Origin: Scatophagus argus
Lineage: Eukaryota > Chordata > Actinopteri > Scatophagidae
Length of the DNA: 64,000 nucleotides
Direction: 5' to 3'
NCBI RefSeq assembly: GCF_020382885.2
Contig: NC_058508.1
Location: 8,300,055-8,364,054 of the forward strand
The notes beneath the pieces were generated by a model that saw only the letters and a program-made list of their open reading frames with translations, ran no database searches and was not told the DNA's origin. A program made the position numbers and the translations under genes. Shown here one piece after another: positions 53,401-64,000 of this stretch (position 1 is the first letter of the stretch; every line of letters starts with the position of its first letter).

Positions 53401-53706
53401 TAGGCTAGTGTCCCTGTATGTGTTTACAGATACGAACAGTTCTAACTGAATGTAATTCACTGTTGTTTGCTTGTGCTCTTTTCCTTCTTTTCTTAGTTTA
53501 CCTGTGAGTGGGGCTGGTGGATGTGGCTCCTGTCTGGGCAGGAGGGTGTCCCGGGGTTGAGTGGAGAACAGGTGACCTCTGGTTCCCAGGTCGACAAAGG
53601 GGAGGTCAAAGATCGAAGCTAAGGAGGACACAGCCTCAAGGGTCTGAGGTGAAGAGGCAGGGCTTGTCAGAGCGGGCAGCAGGCTGATCAGGCCCCCTTG
53701 GCATTG
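37250..53706 (-). CDS. tnrc6a: TNRC6A (GW182), miRNA silencing scaffold, 3' part with 24 exons
   Basis: TNRC6A binds Argonaute and recruits PABPC and CCR4-NOT to silence miRNA targets. Exons in transcript order: 53502-53706 (tentative), 52675-52722, 49516-51555, 49202-49397, 48531-49003, 48209-48340, 47968-48129, 45345-45533, 44960-45120, 44689-44766, 44325-44492, 43270-43425, 42845-42964, 41573-41710, 41130-41213, 40837-41011, 40512-40658, 39915-40085, 39675-39815, 39451-39558, 38997-39227, 38296-38372, 37925-38064 and 37250-37598. Phases agree throughout. Visible domains: GW-rich Argonaute-binding region, a Q-rich tract, PAM2 ([12 protein letters not shown]), the CCR4-NOT-interacting [10 protein letters not shown] segment, RRM ([19 protein letters not shown]) and a C-terminal SLWG region ending [10 protein letters not shown]. 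The [14 protein letters not shown] block points to paralog A rather than B or C. The conserved N-terminal MREL... exons were not found here. Confidence 0.94.
38083..38110. repeat. (AC)n microsatellite
   Basis: About 13 AC units just upstream of the TNRC6A RRM exon acceptor, on the intron side. Confidence 0.9.
38446..38488. repeat. (TA)n microsatellite
   Basis: About 21 TA units in a TNRC6A intron, next to AAAT repeats. Confidence 0.95.
39915..40085 (-). other. TNRC6A PAM2 exon
   Basis: Encodes [20 protein letters not shown], the PAM2-type motif that binds the MLLE domain of poly(A)-binding protein, followed by [12 protein letters not shown]. Confidence 0.8.
41884..42461. mobile_element. Candidate non-autonomous hAT-like element
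   Basis: Left end TAGAGATGCACCGATTG and right end (reverse complement) TAGAGGTGCACGATTGT form imperfect inverted repeats. The interior resembles a frequent fish hAT-derived element (GTTATTTGCAGCTGTTTTCAG, GGAATCGG). No clear 8-bp target duplication was seen. A non-LTR tail lies inside at 42113-42163. Confidence 0.5.
42113..42163 (-). mobile_element. 3' tail of a fish non-LTR retrotransposon
   Basis: On the minus strand: TTGAATTTCCTTCGGGATC, AATAAAGTATC, then repeated CTAT units. This is a hallmark 3' end of an abundant fish LINE; the exact family is not assigned. Confidence 0.55.
43559..43582. repeat. (TG)n/G-run simple repeat
   Basis: TGTGTGTG followed by about 15 G bases, in a TNRC6A intron. 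Confidence 0.85.
44044..44057 (+). promoter_or_regulatory. CTCF consensus motif
   Basis: CCACTAGGGGGCAC matches the CTCF core CCASYAGRKGGCRS at all 14 positions. It lies in a TNRC6A intron between the exons at 43270-43425 and 44325-44492. Confidence 0.55.
45534..47967 (-). other. TNRC6A intron, 2.4 kb
   Basis: Separates the exons encoding [12 protein letters not shown] and [12 protein letters not shown]. The sequence is AT-rich with a CT/AG-rich patch at 47.06-47.21 kb. No conserved exon was seen. Confidence 0.65.
48209..48340 (-). other. TNRC6A Ago-hook exon
   Basis: Encodes GWLGGP, then [18 protein letters not shown] and GTAAWGDP, the conserved GW182 Argonaute-hook motif with tryptophans positioned for the AGO PIWI pockets. 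Confidence 0.85.
49516..51555 (-). other. TNRC6A large GW-repeat exon
   Basis: A single 2,040-nt exon encodes about 680 residues dominated by Ser, Asn, Gly, Thr and Pro, with scattered W next to G or S. It opens [15 protein letters not shown]. Near its 3' end it contains the conserved Argonaute-binding stretch [16 protein letters not shown] (around 49.66-49.71 kb). Long open frames on the opposite strand are shadows of this low-complexity composition. Confidence 0.9.
51556..53501 (-). other. TNRC6A 5' introns flanking a 48-nt microexon
   Basis: Two introns surround the microexon at 52675-52722, which encodes [15 protein letters not shown] in frame with the large exon. Nothing else recognisable. 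Confidence 0.6.
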
Positions 53707-56700
53707 CTAAGGACTGTACGTGTGAGCGTTTGTGTGTATAGGTGTATGTGTGGGGAGGGGGGAGGGGGGACGTGGTTTATATTTAGGACTCTGTCTTGAG
53801 TTGGTATACTCTGGCACTGCAGAAAAAGACAAAGAGACAAAAGAGAAGGATGGTTAGTTCAACATATTGTATGCCAATTATCAATAAATTCAAAGAAAAT
53901 CATCGGTTTCGAAGCAACGCAATCACAACATCAACTGCAAAGCACAAATTTTTAAAGTGCTTTTAGAGGATTCAATAATGAATCAATAAATAAAAACAAT
54001 GCCCTTTTTACTTTCTATACCTCTCAGGAAGCCCAGAAACAAAATGAAATTTATAGCACCACTGCAACTGTGATACATTATCAAACACAGTCTCACTTAC
54101 AGGAAGGTCTGACTTGTTTAGCTATTGAAACTTAGCCTACTGATGTGCACACATCTACTCAAAGTAGATCCACATGTTCTCGCTTTAGGATATTAATATC
54201 TCTCCTCAGTCCTGCTTATGGTACACTGAAGTGTGAGGCAAGAATGTGGAGTCAACTAGCTTAGTCAGAAAAGTAGCATGAAGAAAAAGTTAGAGGGAAA
54301 CTGATGACCCCACACACCTTCCCTTCTTGAGGGGGAAATCAGTATGTATGGGTTGCACTAGATTAGGGTTATACAACAGGCTTAAAGCTGACAACGTCAG
54401 CACTCGGACTCCATGGCAAGCAAGACCTCATGTCCATGAGCAGACGAAGAGAAGTAGTAACAAAGATAACAGATGACAGTGAGAGAGGGAGGTCAACATA
54501 ATAAGAGGACGACGACAAAGGCAGGAATCATCAGAGAGAGAGAGGGACACCGACATCCTTCAGCAAAAGTGGACCAGTGTGTTTGACAGAAAGCTCTGTG
54601 TGTGTCTCCTGACATTTTCTTAGCGCAGGTTACCAAATGTGTTAGCTCTCTCTGCCTGCTGCTGCAGTACACAGACCTATTTATAAACCTTCTGTTCAAA
54701 TAGCAACCACTCTGTTCACTAGCCAATATGATAAGAGAACAAACAAACCCACATGTGGACAACGAGCAAATGTGCAATGAAGCATGCATGTGTGGTACAT
54801 TTGGAGCATATGTTTGTAAAGGTTATTAATTTTAATCTTCAATGTGGAGTGGCATATCATCCAAATACTGCAATTTATAGAGGAAAAGTTTCTAGACAAC
54901 ACACTCAGTGCCATAAAACCATATATAGTGTCCAGGTGCACTTAACTGAGGTGAAACTAGACATTTGTCAACTCACAACTCACTACCTAAACCCGGGCAC
55001 AATGCCAGCATCTAAACATAAAGCCTGACAGAAGCTGCTTAGCAGCCCTCTGGAACCAACTGAAGCAAACAGCACATTGACATCGTTACAAAATACTCTC
55101 TCAAGAAAGTGGCCATAAAGTATTTTAAAGAAGATGAAGTACTATCAAAAGACAAGAAAACTAAGAAACAGAGTAGAAAGGTAGAGAACTGACTGTGGAA
55201 TTGACCCTCTGGCAGCCGCAGCACTAAAAGGGTAACCCCATTCCAGCAAATGGAGTTGTTTACTTCATTGGATCTTGACTCAACCTTCCATGGAAAGACC
55301 ACTGTCAAGCCTGATTCAAAGTGGCAGGGAAAACCACTTATCCTTATAAGGCAGTGCAAATGAAGTTATTGTAAAACACTTTATTTGAGCCATTATCAGC
55401 TGGCCATGTTTGTGGAAAACAATAATTTGCCTTTTAGTATTGTAATCTAAAATGAAATCATTTTCTATAAATTAAACTCCCTGCCTGTATTGGTCTACAT
55501 AATACTGAGTATACATGTATTATATGTACAAAAGGCAAAACAATTAGTGAACTAATTGTTTAGTCTACAGAAGTCAGTAGCTAAATAATCACCAACCATT
55601 ATGATATCAGCTAACTTTTTTTAAGTCATATCTTAAGTAAAATGCCTCATATTTGCTGGTTGTGAAGATCTGAGTGAGGATTTGGTCATTTTATTTGTGT
55701 TAAGTGATAGCAAGCTCCATAGTTTTAGGATCTGGATTATCTTTCAGACAAAGAAGCAATGTGATGTTATCAACAACGAAAATAAATCATTAGATGAAGC
55801 TCTAGTGACTATATACTGTATAACTGAACATTTCTAAAAATAATTCTCTACAGTATCCATTTTTTATACAGAAGGCCCATTTATTCATTTAGCTAGTAAT
55901 TACAACAAACATCATATTTTTCAAACTTTTTCAAACTAACATTACTCAACCCTGGGGTGGATAAGCATGTTCTTTGCTGCTGCTCAGTACACAGAGTACA
56001 GGTTTGTTCCCCTTTTCCCCTGTCTCCATCTGAGAGCGGCTTTCATGAGGGCCCCTGGAGTTGGCAGCAGCTCGAGTGCTGCTATCATCTTACAGGCAGA
56101 CAGAGCGCATTGAGGAGGGAGAGAGGGAATATAGGGACAAGACACAGAGTGTGGCTCAGGGGCAGAGAGAATGAGAAATGTGATGAACAGAATAGGGAAA
56201 AAATAGAAAACAGAGAGCTTAGGAGGTGAGATGAGAGAAATGAAATGTGAAGAAGAGACAAAGAAGCAGAGGGAAGAGAGGCTGTCACTGAAGTTGATGT
56301 GAGAGGAATGCAGCTGCAGCTTCTAACATGTATAAAAAGGAAAGAGGTCAACTTCTTCAAGTTAGCGGCATATGAACTCAGTACAATGTGTACTGCATTT
56401 AACAGAATAAAAAGCAAAGACACTGAAGAATGTGAAAGAGGCAAAGTGGCTTAATTCTGTTGATCCACTAATCTAGGATTCAGATGCAATTAAGTAATTT
56501 GACCCTGCTTTCCACCTTACATGTTACATAAGTCCTTTTTTGACAATACTGCCATAAAGACCGGTCACCATTACATCAGCTTTTCTTTTTCACACTGAGC
56601 TGGACATAATGCTACCCCAGTGTGTGATCTGACGTAGCGTGCTGACGTTCAGGACGCAAAAGAGGTATGAGGATGTTTAACACAACGGCATCGGAGTATG

Positions 56701-57094
56701 GCATGTACAACAACAAGGATAAATATCTGGTAGTCTGATATAAATAAAAAAAATGTAAATTATAGAATCAAAACTGCAACAACAGAAAATGAGACACTGC
56801 ATGTTTTAGGCTCAGAGATAAGTGATACCAAATAATTACTGGACAACCTACAAATGGAAAAAAGTGAATTTTCCAAGTTCACCACTGTTTGAGGTGTTCA
56901 AAACACCACATGCAGTGTCAACTGAAAATTGCTTTTAGATAAAGGCACTTTTCATTTTTCCTGCTGTTGCTATGCAACTGCAAAATCCATCTGAAGCAAG
57001 GTGCTTTGTTGCCAAAAGCTGACATATTCTTTAACATCATTAGTATGCCAGTAAAACACATCAGACCTTCAGCAATAAAACTGAATATGAAAAA

Positions 57095-57200
57095 TTTCCA
57101 TTTTATTTCAAACCTTTATTTTACCTTTATTTTACCCCACTGAAATTAAAATCTCTTTCACAAGAGAGACCTGGCCAAGATAGTACACACAAATCCCAAC
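57095..57200. repeat. Dispersed repeat fragment
   Basis: CAAACCTTTATTTTACC, AAATCTCTTTCACAAG and GAGACCTGGCCAAGATAG, in order, are typical of a widespread fish interspersed repeat. The family was not determined and the 3' extent is uncertain. Confidence 0.4.
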
Positions 57201-60200
57201 ATACTAAAACAAATACAACACATTATATACCAAAATCATTTAAGTGGCAGTCAAGAAAAGAAAAACAATCACATGCCTCCTTAACCACATTTATAATAAT
57301 GCCCTTAAATGTGTTAATGGATACAAATCATTGCAATTTTAGACATTTTTGCAGTTTATTCCATGACTAAGGTGCATACTATGAAAACACTGTTTCCCCA
57401 AATTCGTCAAAACCTAAGGCAAATTAAAAAGAAACCACTCGAAAGAACGTAACTCATAACTCCCAAAATAGTTGCACTAAGAGTGCAACAGGTATAGAAA
57501 GTACACATATGCAACATGACACGGATTTGGCCATACAGTTAGTCCTGGTATAAGAAGTGGATGGGAAAATAGAGAAAAAGTACAGCATATCTGACAAAGG
57601 CTATATAAGAGAAAACATTCCTCAAATATGGACATGGCGCCTCAACCTCTGATCTCAGCTCCATAACACCGTTAGAAGATCTGCACAAGCACATTGTCGA
57701 ATATAACTCAAACCCATGGACATGTTTGCTCAAGAGGGTATAGCAAAGCCTTTCTTAATTTTGAGGGCTGCATTGCTGCCTTTTTATCCTGTATAAATAT
57801 TATACACACAGACCGCATCATTAGAAAATTAAGTAACAAGTTTAACGGCTAATATTTAAATTCAGTTTAATTCAATCCTCAGAACAAACCAATTCCAAAT
57901 CTATTCTTTAGAGCTGTACTAACCAGCACAGGGGCTCTTTAGGGAAGACCCTGTTGCCATGTCAACATTCCTAAACACTCCCGATTCCTCTGGGCTTGTC
58001 CAAGCAAGGTGACATCAACACAAGAAGCACATACTAGTGCCCCCCCTCCTCTAGTATGAACTACTTGAAAAGCTGACGGAAAAGAAAGCAGACTGCGTCT
58101 TTCCTGCTTTAACTCACTGTTTCACGTGATACCAACATAAAAGACTGACGAGCATGAGGAAGTATTCAGACATTTACTGGAGTGCAGGTGTTGTTGTGCT
58201 TCAAGTCAGCAGCCATTTTTTTTAAAACAGTATGCAGAATGAGAGATTACATGTGCAGTGTGAGTGTGCACGAGCAGATAAGCACACTTGTCACATAGTT
58301 CATCACAGTCACATCAGTTTTGGGAGGGGTTTGGAGGCGGACCCACCCACCCACACACACACAACAAACTCGAATCAAGGGCAATGTGCACACAAGCACA
58401 AGCTTTAGTTTTTGCTTATGACTCATTGGCTGGTTTGTCCATTATCCAGTCATCCATTTGACTTTAGAGCTACCTGTCCACCCACACCCAAGTTGGTAGT
58501 GGTTGCCACCAGGCACGCTCAGGAGCTTTATCTACCTATGCACCTTACAAATAGTTGATAATTAGTCAGCAGATTTGTTGGTTTGTCATTTTCTGGATAC
58601 TGGACTGAATGATGTCATTAGCAGATATTCCAGGAGTTAAGCATGATTTTTGTTTAATATGCAACAACACCTATCAAGGCTATATATCACCTATCAGGTT
58701 TACAGAAGTTCCAATTACTCTAGGTTGCTTATGGATTAAAAAGCAAGTCATAATTCATTATTTTTCTCTTTTCTAGAAGTCACGTAAGAGATTTCATTTG
58801 CCGGTTTCAATCATACTGATGATCACACTATCCACGTTTACGTTTGTTTTGTTGCCTGATACAGAATTAACAACAAAAAGTGCCGCTGAGGAATCTAAAT
58901 AATGAGATGCACTAACATTACTGAGTACAAGTTCATTCTTTAGGTTGTTATATTGTGTTTTTTTTCTTAGCAGTCTTAATGAATAAGGTAGCAACTATTA
59001 TTTGAATTTTCAGTTTCTTTTTTTTTTTTTACCCAAGGTCTTCACAAATGTTTGTTATGCCAGATATATAATCAAAAATTCCAAAGTATTTAGTTTACTA
59101 CCAAATAACATCAAGAGAAGCTGGAAAACCTCACGTTTTAGAGACTTTGTGGCACTTTTGTTTGAAAAAAATTCAAAATTAATTAGTCATGCCAAAAAGT
59201 GCAGATTCATTATTGATGCAACTCCACTGCAACTCACATTCCTAAGATAAACAAACTGGTGCATGCAAAAGACCTTCTGACAACTGAGAGCAAATCAGTC
59301 CAGTAAGACACTGTGAAGCATAAAGTTTTTTTTTCAGGGGAACAATGATTGTAGTCTTGTTACTGTATTACTTTAATCTGGGGGAAAGCCCTTCCATGAT
59401 GATAAACTGCTGTGCCATTTCACATTTTGGTACTAGAGACTTAAACTGTGAAGTACTCATCTGTTTGTACGAGTAAACATTACCACATCTAACAATATGG
59501 GAAGAGGGTGAGACCAGAAACACAACAGGACAGAGGTGGAGAGGGATGAAAACAAAATTGAGCGACAGAAAAAGCAACTGAAACATAAAGATACACTCAA
59601 AGTCAGAGATAAGACCCTATCAGACTTCCTGCTTTCATGACCTGACAGTAGTTTCAGATGTAACAGTAGCAGGCCCGTACAAACAGGACTCAGTGGAAAC
59701 TGCAACGGCAATTCAAATGGAAAACTCTTCTACGTCACATGGCAAAGTACACCAACGCTGTCGTAAGAGCACAGCATACCGCGACAGACAAACAGACAAC
59801 ACAAACAGTGTAAAGGAAGAAAAAATGTTGGAAAAATAAACATCATCTTGAAATTCATGAAGGTATCGTGAGAGTTGGACGCTGCAGTACCCAGTGGTAC
59901 ATCGCTCATCAGATTAATAACTTTGTGTACGGTGAACAGAACTTGGTGCCCCAGAAGCAGCAGATGCAGATAAATGACCAAGCCTGAGTCCTCACAGAGA
60001 ACAACTACTGTACCTTCGTAATGGTAAATAGCAAATCAAATTGCTAAAGCTACCGCCGAGCAACAGTATCATCTATTAAAAACTTGTAGTAGATTTTTAT
60101 CATTAAAAAAAAACTCCCGTCCAAATTAAAGACTACAGTTAAATTACTTTTAAGTAAAATTAACAAAACGAGCCACTGGAATTCTTGTCTTGGACCTGGC

Positions 60201-61794
60201 CCATATACACAACTATCAAAAAGCTCCTGACAAGCCATGACCTCTCACCTTTTGACCAGACCTGTATCTTCTTAATCCTCCTTCCTTGTCAGACTCTCTG
60301 TCTCTCTCTCTCTTCCATCCACTGTTCTTCCCTCTATGGGTATGTTCCCTGTAGAACACAAAAAAATACCATTAACTTCATGGTAACTGGTATTGCATTA
60401 TATGGTAAAATAACATTAGTGCTCATTGCTTGCTACTTTTTGTGTTTCAGGTTAACGCACTGGGATAAGCTAGTAGCCACCAAAACAAAAGATGAGTAAT
60501 ACAGAACAGACCTAGAATTGCCAGCTTGCTGTTGTATGCCTCTGTGCACCACTCAAGTTGCAGATTTACATTCACGTCTGTCCAGAATCATCTAAAATAT
60601 GCAGTGACTGACGGAGAGTATCATCACATTCTGCAACGACAATCACCTGAAGCTCAATATCAGAGGAACTAATGAGCTTGCAGGTGGACTATGATGCTTT
60701 GCGTATGGATGTTGCTGCAAAGAAGCTACAAAATCCAAAACATGGCCGCTTCACACACATCTTCAACCTAGCAGCAAAGAAGAGCTATACAATCAGCAGT
60801 GTGTAGGTAGACACCTAAGATTTGGGTTATCAATCAACTATCAGCAGGAAAAAGCTGATGTTTGCTTGATCAGCCCACCAGTTGAGAGACAAATAATTGA
60901 TTAAATTGAAAAATATTTAGCAATCTAATCCAAAATTAAAATAATCACTGGCCGAAGCCTTATATAAGTTTCTTTTTTAAGGTCTATGGTTGTGCTTTGG
61001 TCACAGGAATAGAGCAGTTTCACATTACTTATTGCCTGAAAGTGACACTTGCACCAATTCATATTGCCTGGCAACAACATGAAACAAGAAATCAGGTTGC
61101 ACTATAAAAATAAGTGTACTTAAACATTTGTAATAAAATATTTTCATTGGCTGATTGGAATATTACTCATTTTGACTAACAAAAAAAAATCCTCTTCCTA
61201 TAATGTCAGATGGGTTTGTAATCAGACAGTGGCTTCTCCCTCAGTCAGTGTCAAGTTGAGCTGCACTGGGTCCAGTGGGTTTGTCATTTAGACTGCAAGA
61301 GAAAGCTGCAGGCTGCAGTTTAATCTGATAATGGGATTACAGCACAGCACTTACCTTAGCTATAAACAGACAGACGTACAGAGATGCTGAAACAACTCAG
61401 GCAGACACCACGGCTGCAGGATTTAATGTATTTGGCATTTATTTTGCTAAATGCACAATGCCTTAAAGTAAGATTGAAACTTTGTTAGTGTGAATGAAAA
61501 GATTTAAGATGTAGCATTAAAAATGTAATAAGATGTTTAGTATCCTGGAATGATTTTTTGCATTAAATAGCTAAATGCACAGTGATCAAGACTTCTTTTT
61601 CACAGACTCATTTCTTTTCCATTTTCTTTTTAAAAAATGTGCCTAGGAAACAGGCAGAGACATCCGTTTTAGAATGCATCAAGTCATTAACATCAGCTGA
61701 AAATGATGTATAACTTATCATCACACCAGGGGGTATATTTACAATGGTGTTCAACAATATGCATTCTCATGCTCCCCCACTCCATTAGCTGGCT

Positions 61795-61995
61795 GATGTG
61801 CCCTTGAGCAAGGCACTTAACCCCCAAGTTGCACCTCAGGCGCTTGATAGTTGCAGCCCACTCCTCCTGGGTGTTTCACTGCATGTAATTTCCTGGGTGT
61901 TGCATGTGTGTTCAACTAAGGATGGGTTAAATGCGGAAGACAAATTCTGTGTGTGTATGTGAAAATATATATACTGCCAATAAAGCAATTCTTTT
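61795..61995 (+). mobile_element. SINE-like element (V-SINE type core)
   Basis: Contains CCCTTGAGCAAGGCACTTAA followed by CCCCCAAGTTGC, the conserved central words of fish V-type SINEs. Then come GTGTTTCACTGCATGTAATTT, ATGGGTTAAATGC and a 3' tail TGCCAATAAAGCAATTC. The tRNA-derived head is not clear, so the copy is probably 5'-truncated. Confidence 0.6.
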
Positions 61996-62580
61996 TCTAA
62001 AAACTGATTTGCAGCAGCATGCATTGCATTACACCATCATCAAAAGTCAGAAATGTTCAGTTTGTGTGTATGGGGGGGCTTACCTAAACTCTTCTGCCAC
62101 GTGTTCAAATGACAGACGAAATCAGCTGTTTGCCTTAATCTGTTAAACTCAAACTAAACGCACAGACAGTTTTTCTCCCTTTTCCTGCTACCACCCTCAA
62201 TCAGCACCCTCCACCCTCTGTCCACTCTCTGCCCCCCCCGGCCCCCTTTTTCTACCTCTTTCCAACCATCAAGTGCTTCAGCAGATGGTTCAACAACAAC
62301 AGCAGCAGCAGAGCATGGTGGGGGCCCTCCTGGAGTGCACACATACACACCATGGACAGCATCTGTTTATGAATGGACTGACAATTGCCCATCCCCCGAC
62401 AGCTACAGCTGACAAGGGAAGGGGGGGCACTGCGAGTCACCAAGAGCAAAAGACAGGATAAAGAAGAACAAGGCAGTCACAGCAGGGGGAGGGAAAGAAG
62501 AGGACAACAAAGTTGCAATTGCAAATATGTTTTATGATTTGCTTTGTCCTTTTCTAGAGTCAGGTGGCTCTGAAAACTAA

Positions 62581-62604
62581 AAAAATAAATAAATAAATAA
62601 ATAC
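62581..62604. repeat. (AAAT)n microsatellite
   Basis: Five to six AAAT units. Confidence 0.9.
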
Positions 62605-64000
62605 AAAATAAGGAAACCAAATTCAATACAAGACCCTATCCTGCGTTTAAACAGCAAACATTTAATGTATATCTGAAGCAGACTCACTTAGGTTTAAGAT
62701 GCTGAGACTTTTTCCCTGCAAGCACTTTAAGCACCATTAACTGTCAAAAAAAGCAGCAACATTTTTTAATACTTGGATAGTTTAGACATAGATTTACAAT
62801 TTTGTGCAGCAAAAAACTACAGTACTTTTTTAAAAAACTGATTAATCTGTCAACTAATGAAAACCAATGACACACAAGATGTGTTAATTCTGCTTGTTAT
62901 GTCTAATCAACACAACCAAACCCAATGATATTTTAATTTTATTTTACTTAGATGCAAACTCCGCGGGTCATTTGGTACTGGGTTGGACAGAAAGAATAAG
63001 TAACTTACATTATTTCCGTGTTATTGATTATCTGAGTCTGAACAATGTTTTATTTTGAAAAATAACCGGATTCTCTCCGTTACATCGGTCTATGACTCAC
63101 TCTTGACACATCTCAAGACGCTTGTCTCGGTCACGTGATACGTTACCGCTAAAAATAAACCCACAAGCGAGCAAAATGAGTAAAAAACAAACGTCTCTGG
63201 AAAGGGGAAAGGCCCTAGATGGGACCGTTTCGTTACAAAGAAACAGGCTCAGGGCTGACACTGATTAAGCATTATGGTGAGTTGTATTTTTCATGCACTT
63301 TTTTTGTTTTTGCGGTGAAGAAGAAACATATTCACCAAGTTTAGCATATACAACACAGATATCAAACACACTGCTAAAATATTCTATATTCAGAGAAAGA
63401 ATTTCAGGCCAAGTTACCTAGGGGGGATTGCTTCAACCAATGTAAAACACATCAGGTAAACTAAACTGAAAATGTACTTCAAAGCTCACAAACCAGAAAA
63501 AGTCAACTGATTTTTTTCCCCCAATAATCAGTCGATCACTTAATTTGTTTTCAGGCAAAAATACCAATTATTTGCTGATCATAGCAAACTAAAATCAATA
63601 CTTCAGGATTATTAATGGGATAAAAACAGCAATATGGCATCTTTAACATGTTTTCTTCTTTCACAGCAACTTCCAGAAAGAAAAGTACTTCCATTTTCAC
63701 TGTAACATACAAATCACCAGACTGATGAAAAGGAATCGCTTTCCAAAGATATCCTATCTCTAAATATGGTCTTTGTTTTGTTTCAAGTGGATAAAATAAG
63801 CTGGACAGATGATTCCACTATTAAGCACATCCTTTTTGGTTTTGCCATTTTGAGACAGAAAGGCTGAAAAGGACAAAGTAAAGTAGATGGATGAAAGACA
63901 AGGAAAACAGAACGTAAAAGGCCACAAGTTACGCTATGAGCAACACAATACATTAGAGCTAACTATGTATTATCTATGCAAGATAAGAGTTTTTCCACAC

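Larger units (their letters stand above)
53707..64000 (-). other. TNRC6A 5' intronic/upstream region, no exon recognised
   Basis: I searched for the conserved TNRC6A N-terminal exons (MREL..., PREVPPRFR) and did not find them. The region contains repeat relics near 57.1 kb and 61.8-62.0 kb, an AAAT microsatellite at 62.58 kb and an E-box GTCACGTGAT at 63130-63139. Short open frames have no recognisable homology. Confidence 0.5.

Noticed and set aside
55957..56110. Minus-strand open segment starting MIAALELLPTPGALMKAALRW, possible upstream exon
   Set aside because: No similarity to TNRC6A or another known family, and it stops within 35 codons.
62271..62330. CAG/CAA-rich stretch that might be a TNRC6A poly-Gln exon
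   Set aside because: It reads as Gln only on the plus strand, opposite to TNRC6A, and lacks flanking conserved motifs and convincing splice sites.

Overview
The window is vertebrate nuclear DNA, almost certainly from a teleost fish. It holds split genes with canonical GT-AG introns, fish-type dispersed repeats and many dinucleotide microsatellites. I rebuilt five protein-coding genes exon by exon; reading phases are consistent across every junction. They are USP7 (minus, 5' part only; first 518 codons), HAPSTR1/C16orf72 (plus, complete, 290 aa), DCTN5 (minus, complete, 182 aa), NDUFAB1 (plus, complete, 156 aa) and TNRC6A/GW182 (minus, 3' part including the stop codon). There are no prokaryotic features, CRISPR arrays, rRNA genes or supportable tRNA genes.

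Layout. 1-10389 is USP7, running off the left edge after exon 14, with a 4.1 kb first intron. 10390-13005 is the head-to-head promoter region shared with HAPSTR1. 13006-18100 is HAPSTR1 coding sequence, followed by a long 3'UTR to about 21.7 kb. 23770-25888 is DCTN5. A 586-bp interval, 25889-26474, separates it from NDUFAB1 (26475-29698), which is transcribed the other way. A decayed Tc1/mariner copy lies at 30465-30953, between the converging 3' ends of NDUFAB1 and TNRC6A. 31.4-37.25 kb is the TNRC6A 3'UTR, and 37250-53706 holds 23-24 TNRC6A exons. 53.7-64 kb shows no recognisable exon and is probably TNRC6A 5' intron or upstream DNA with repeat relics.

Functions. USP7 (deubiquitinase) and HAPSTR1 (partner of the ubiquitin ligase HUWE1) both belong to ubiquitin/stress control and are also neighbours on human 16p13. 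DCTN5 is a dynactin pointed-end subunit, NDUFAB1 is the mitochondrial acyl carrier protein, and TNRC6A is the miRNA silencing scaffold. In human these last three lie on 16p12, so the block looks like a compacted equivalent of 16p.

I see no new gene system. The observations most worth a second look are: an exact-length 52-nt internal duplication across the ends of HAPSTR1 exons 1 and 2; three co-oriented YY1-type motifs in HAPSTR1 intron 1; GTTAGC/GCTAGC words clustered around the promoters; NRF1-like and TISU-like elements at NDUFAB1; a strong G-quadruplex motif in the TNRC6A 3'UTR; and an unusual candidate 5' exon of TNRC6A.
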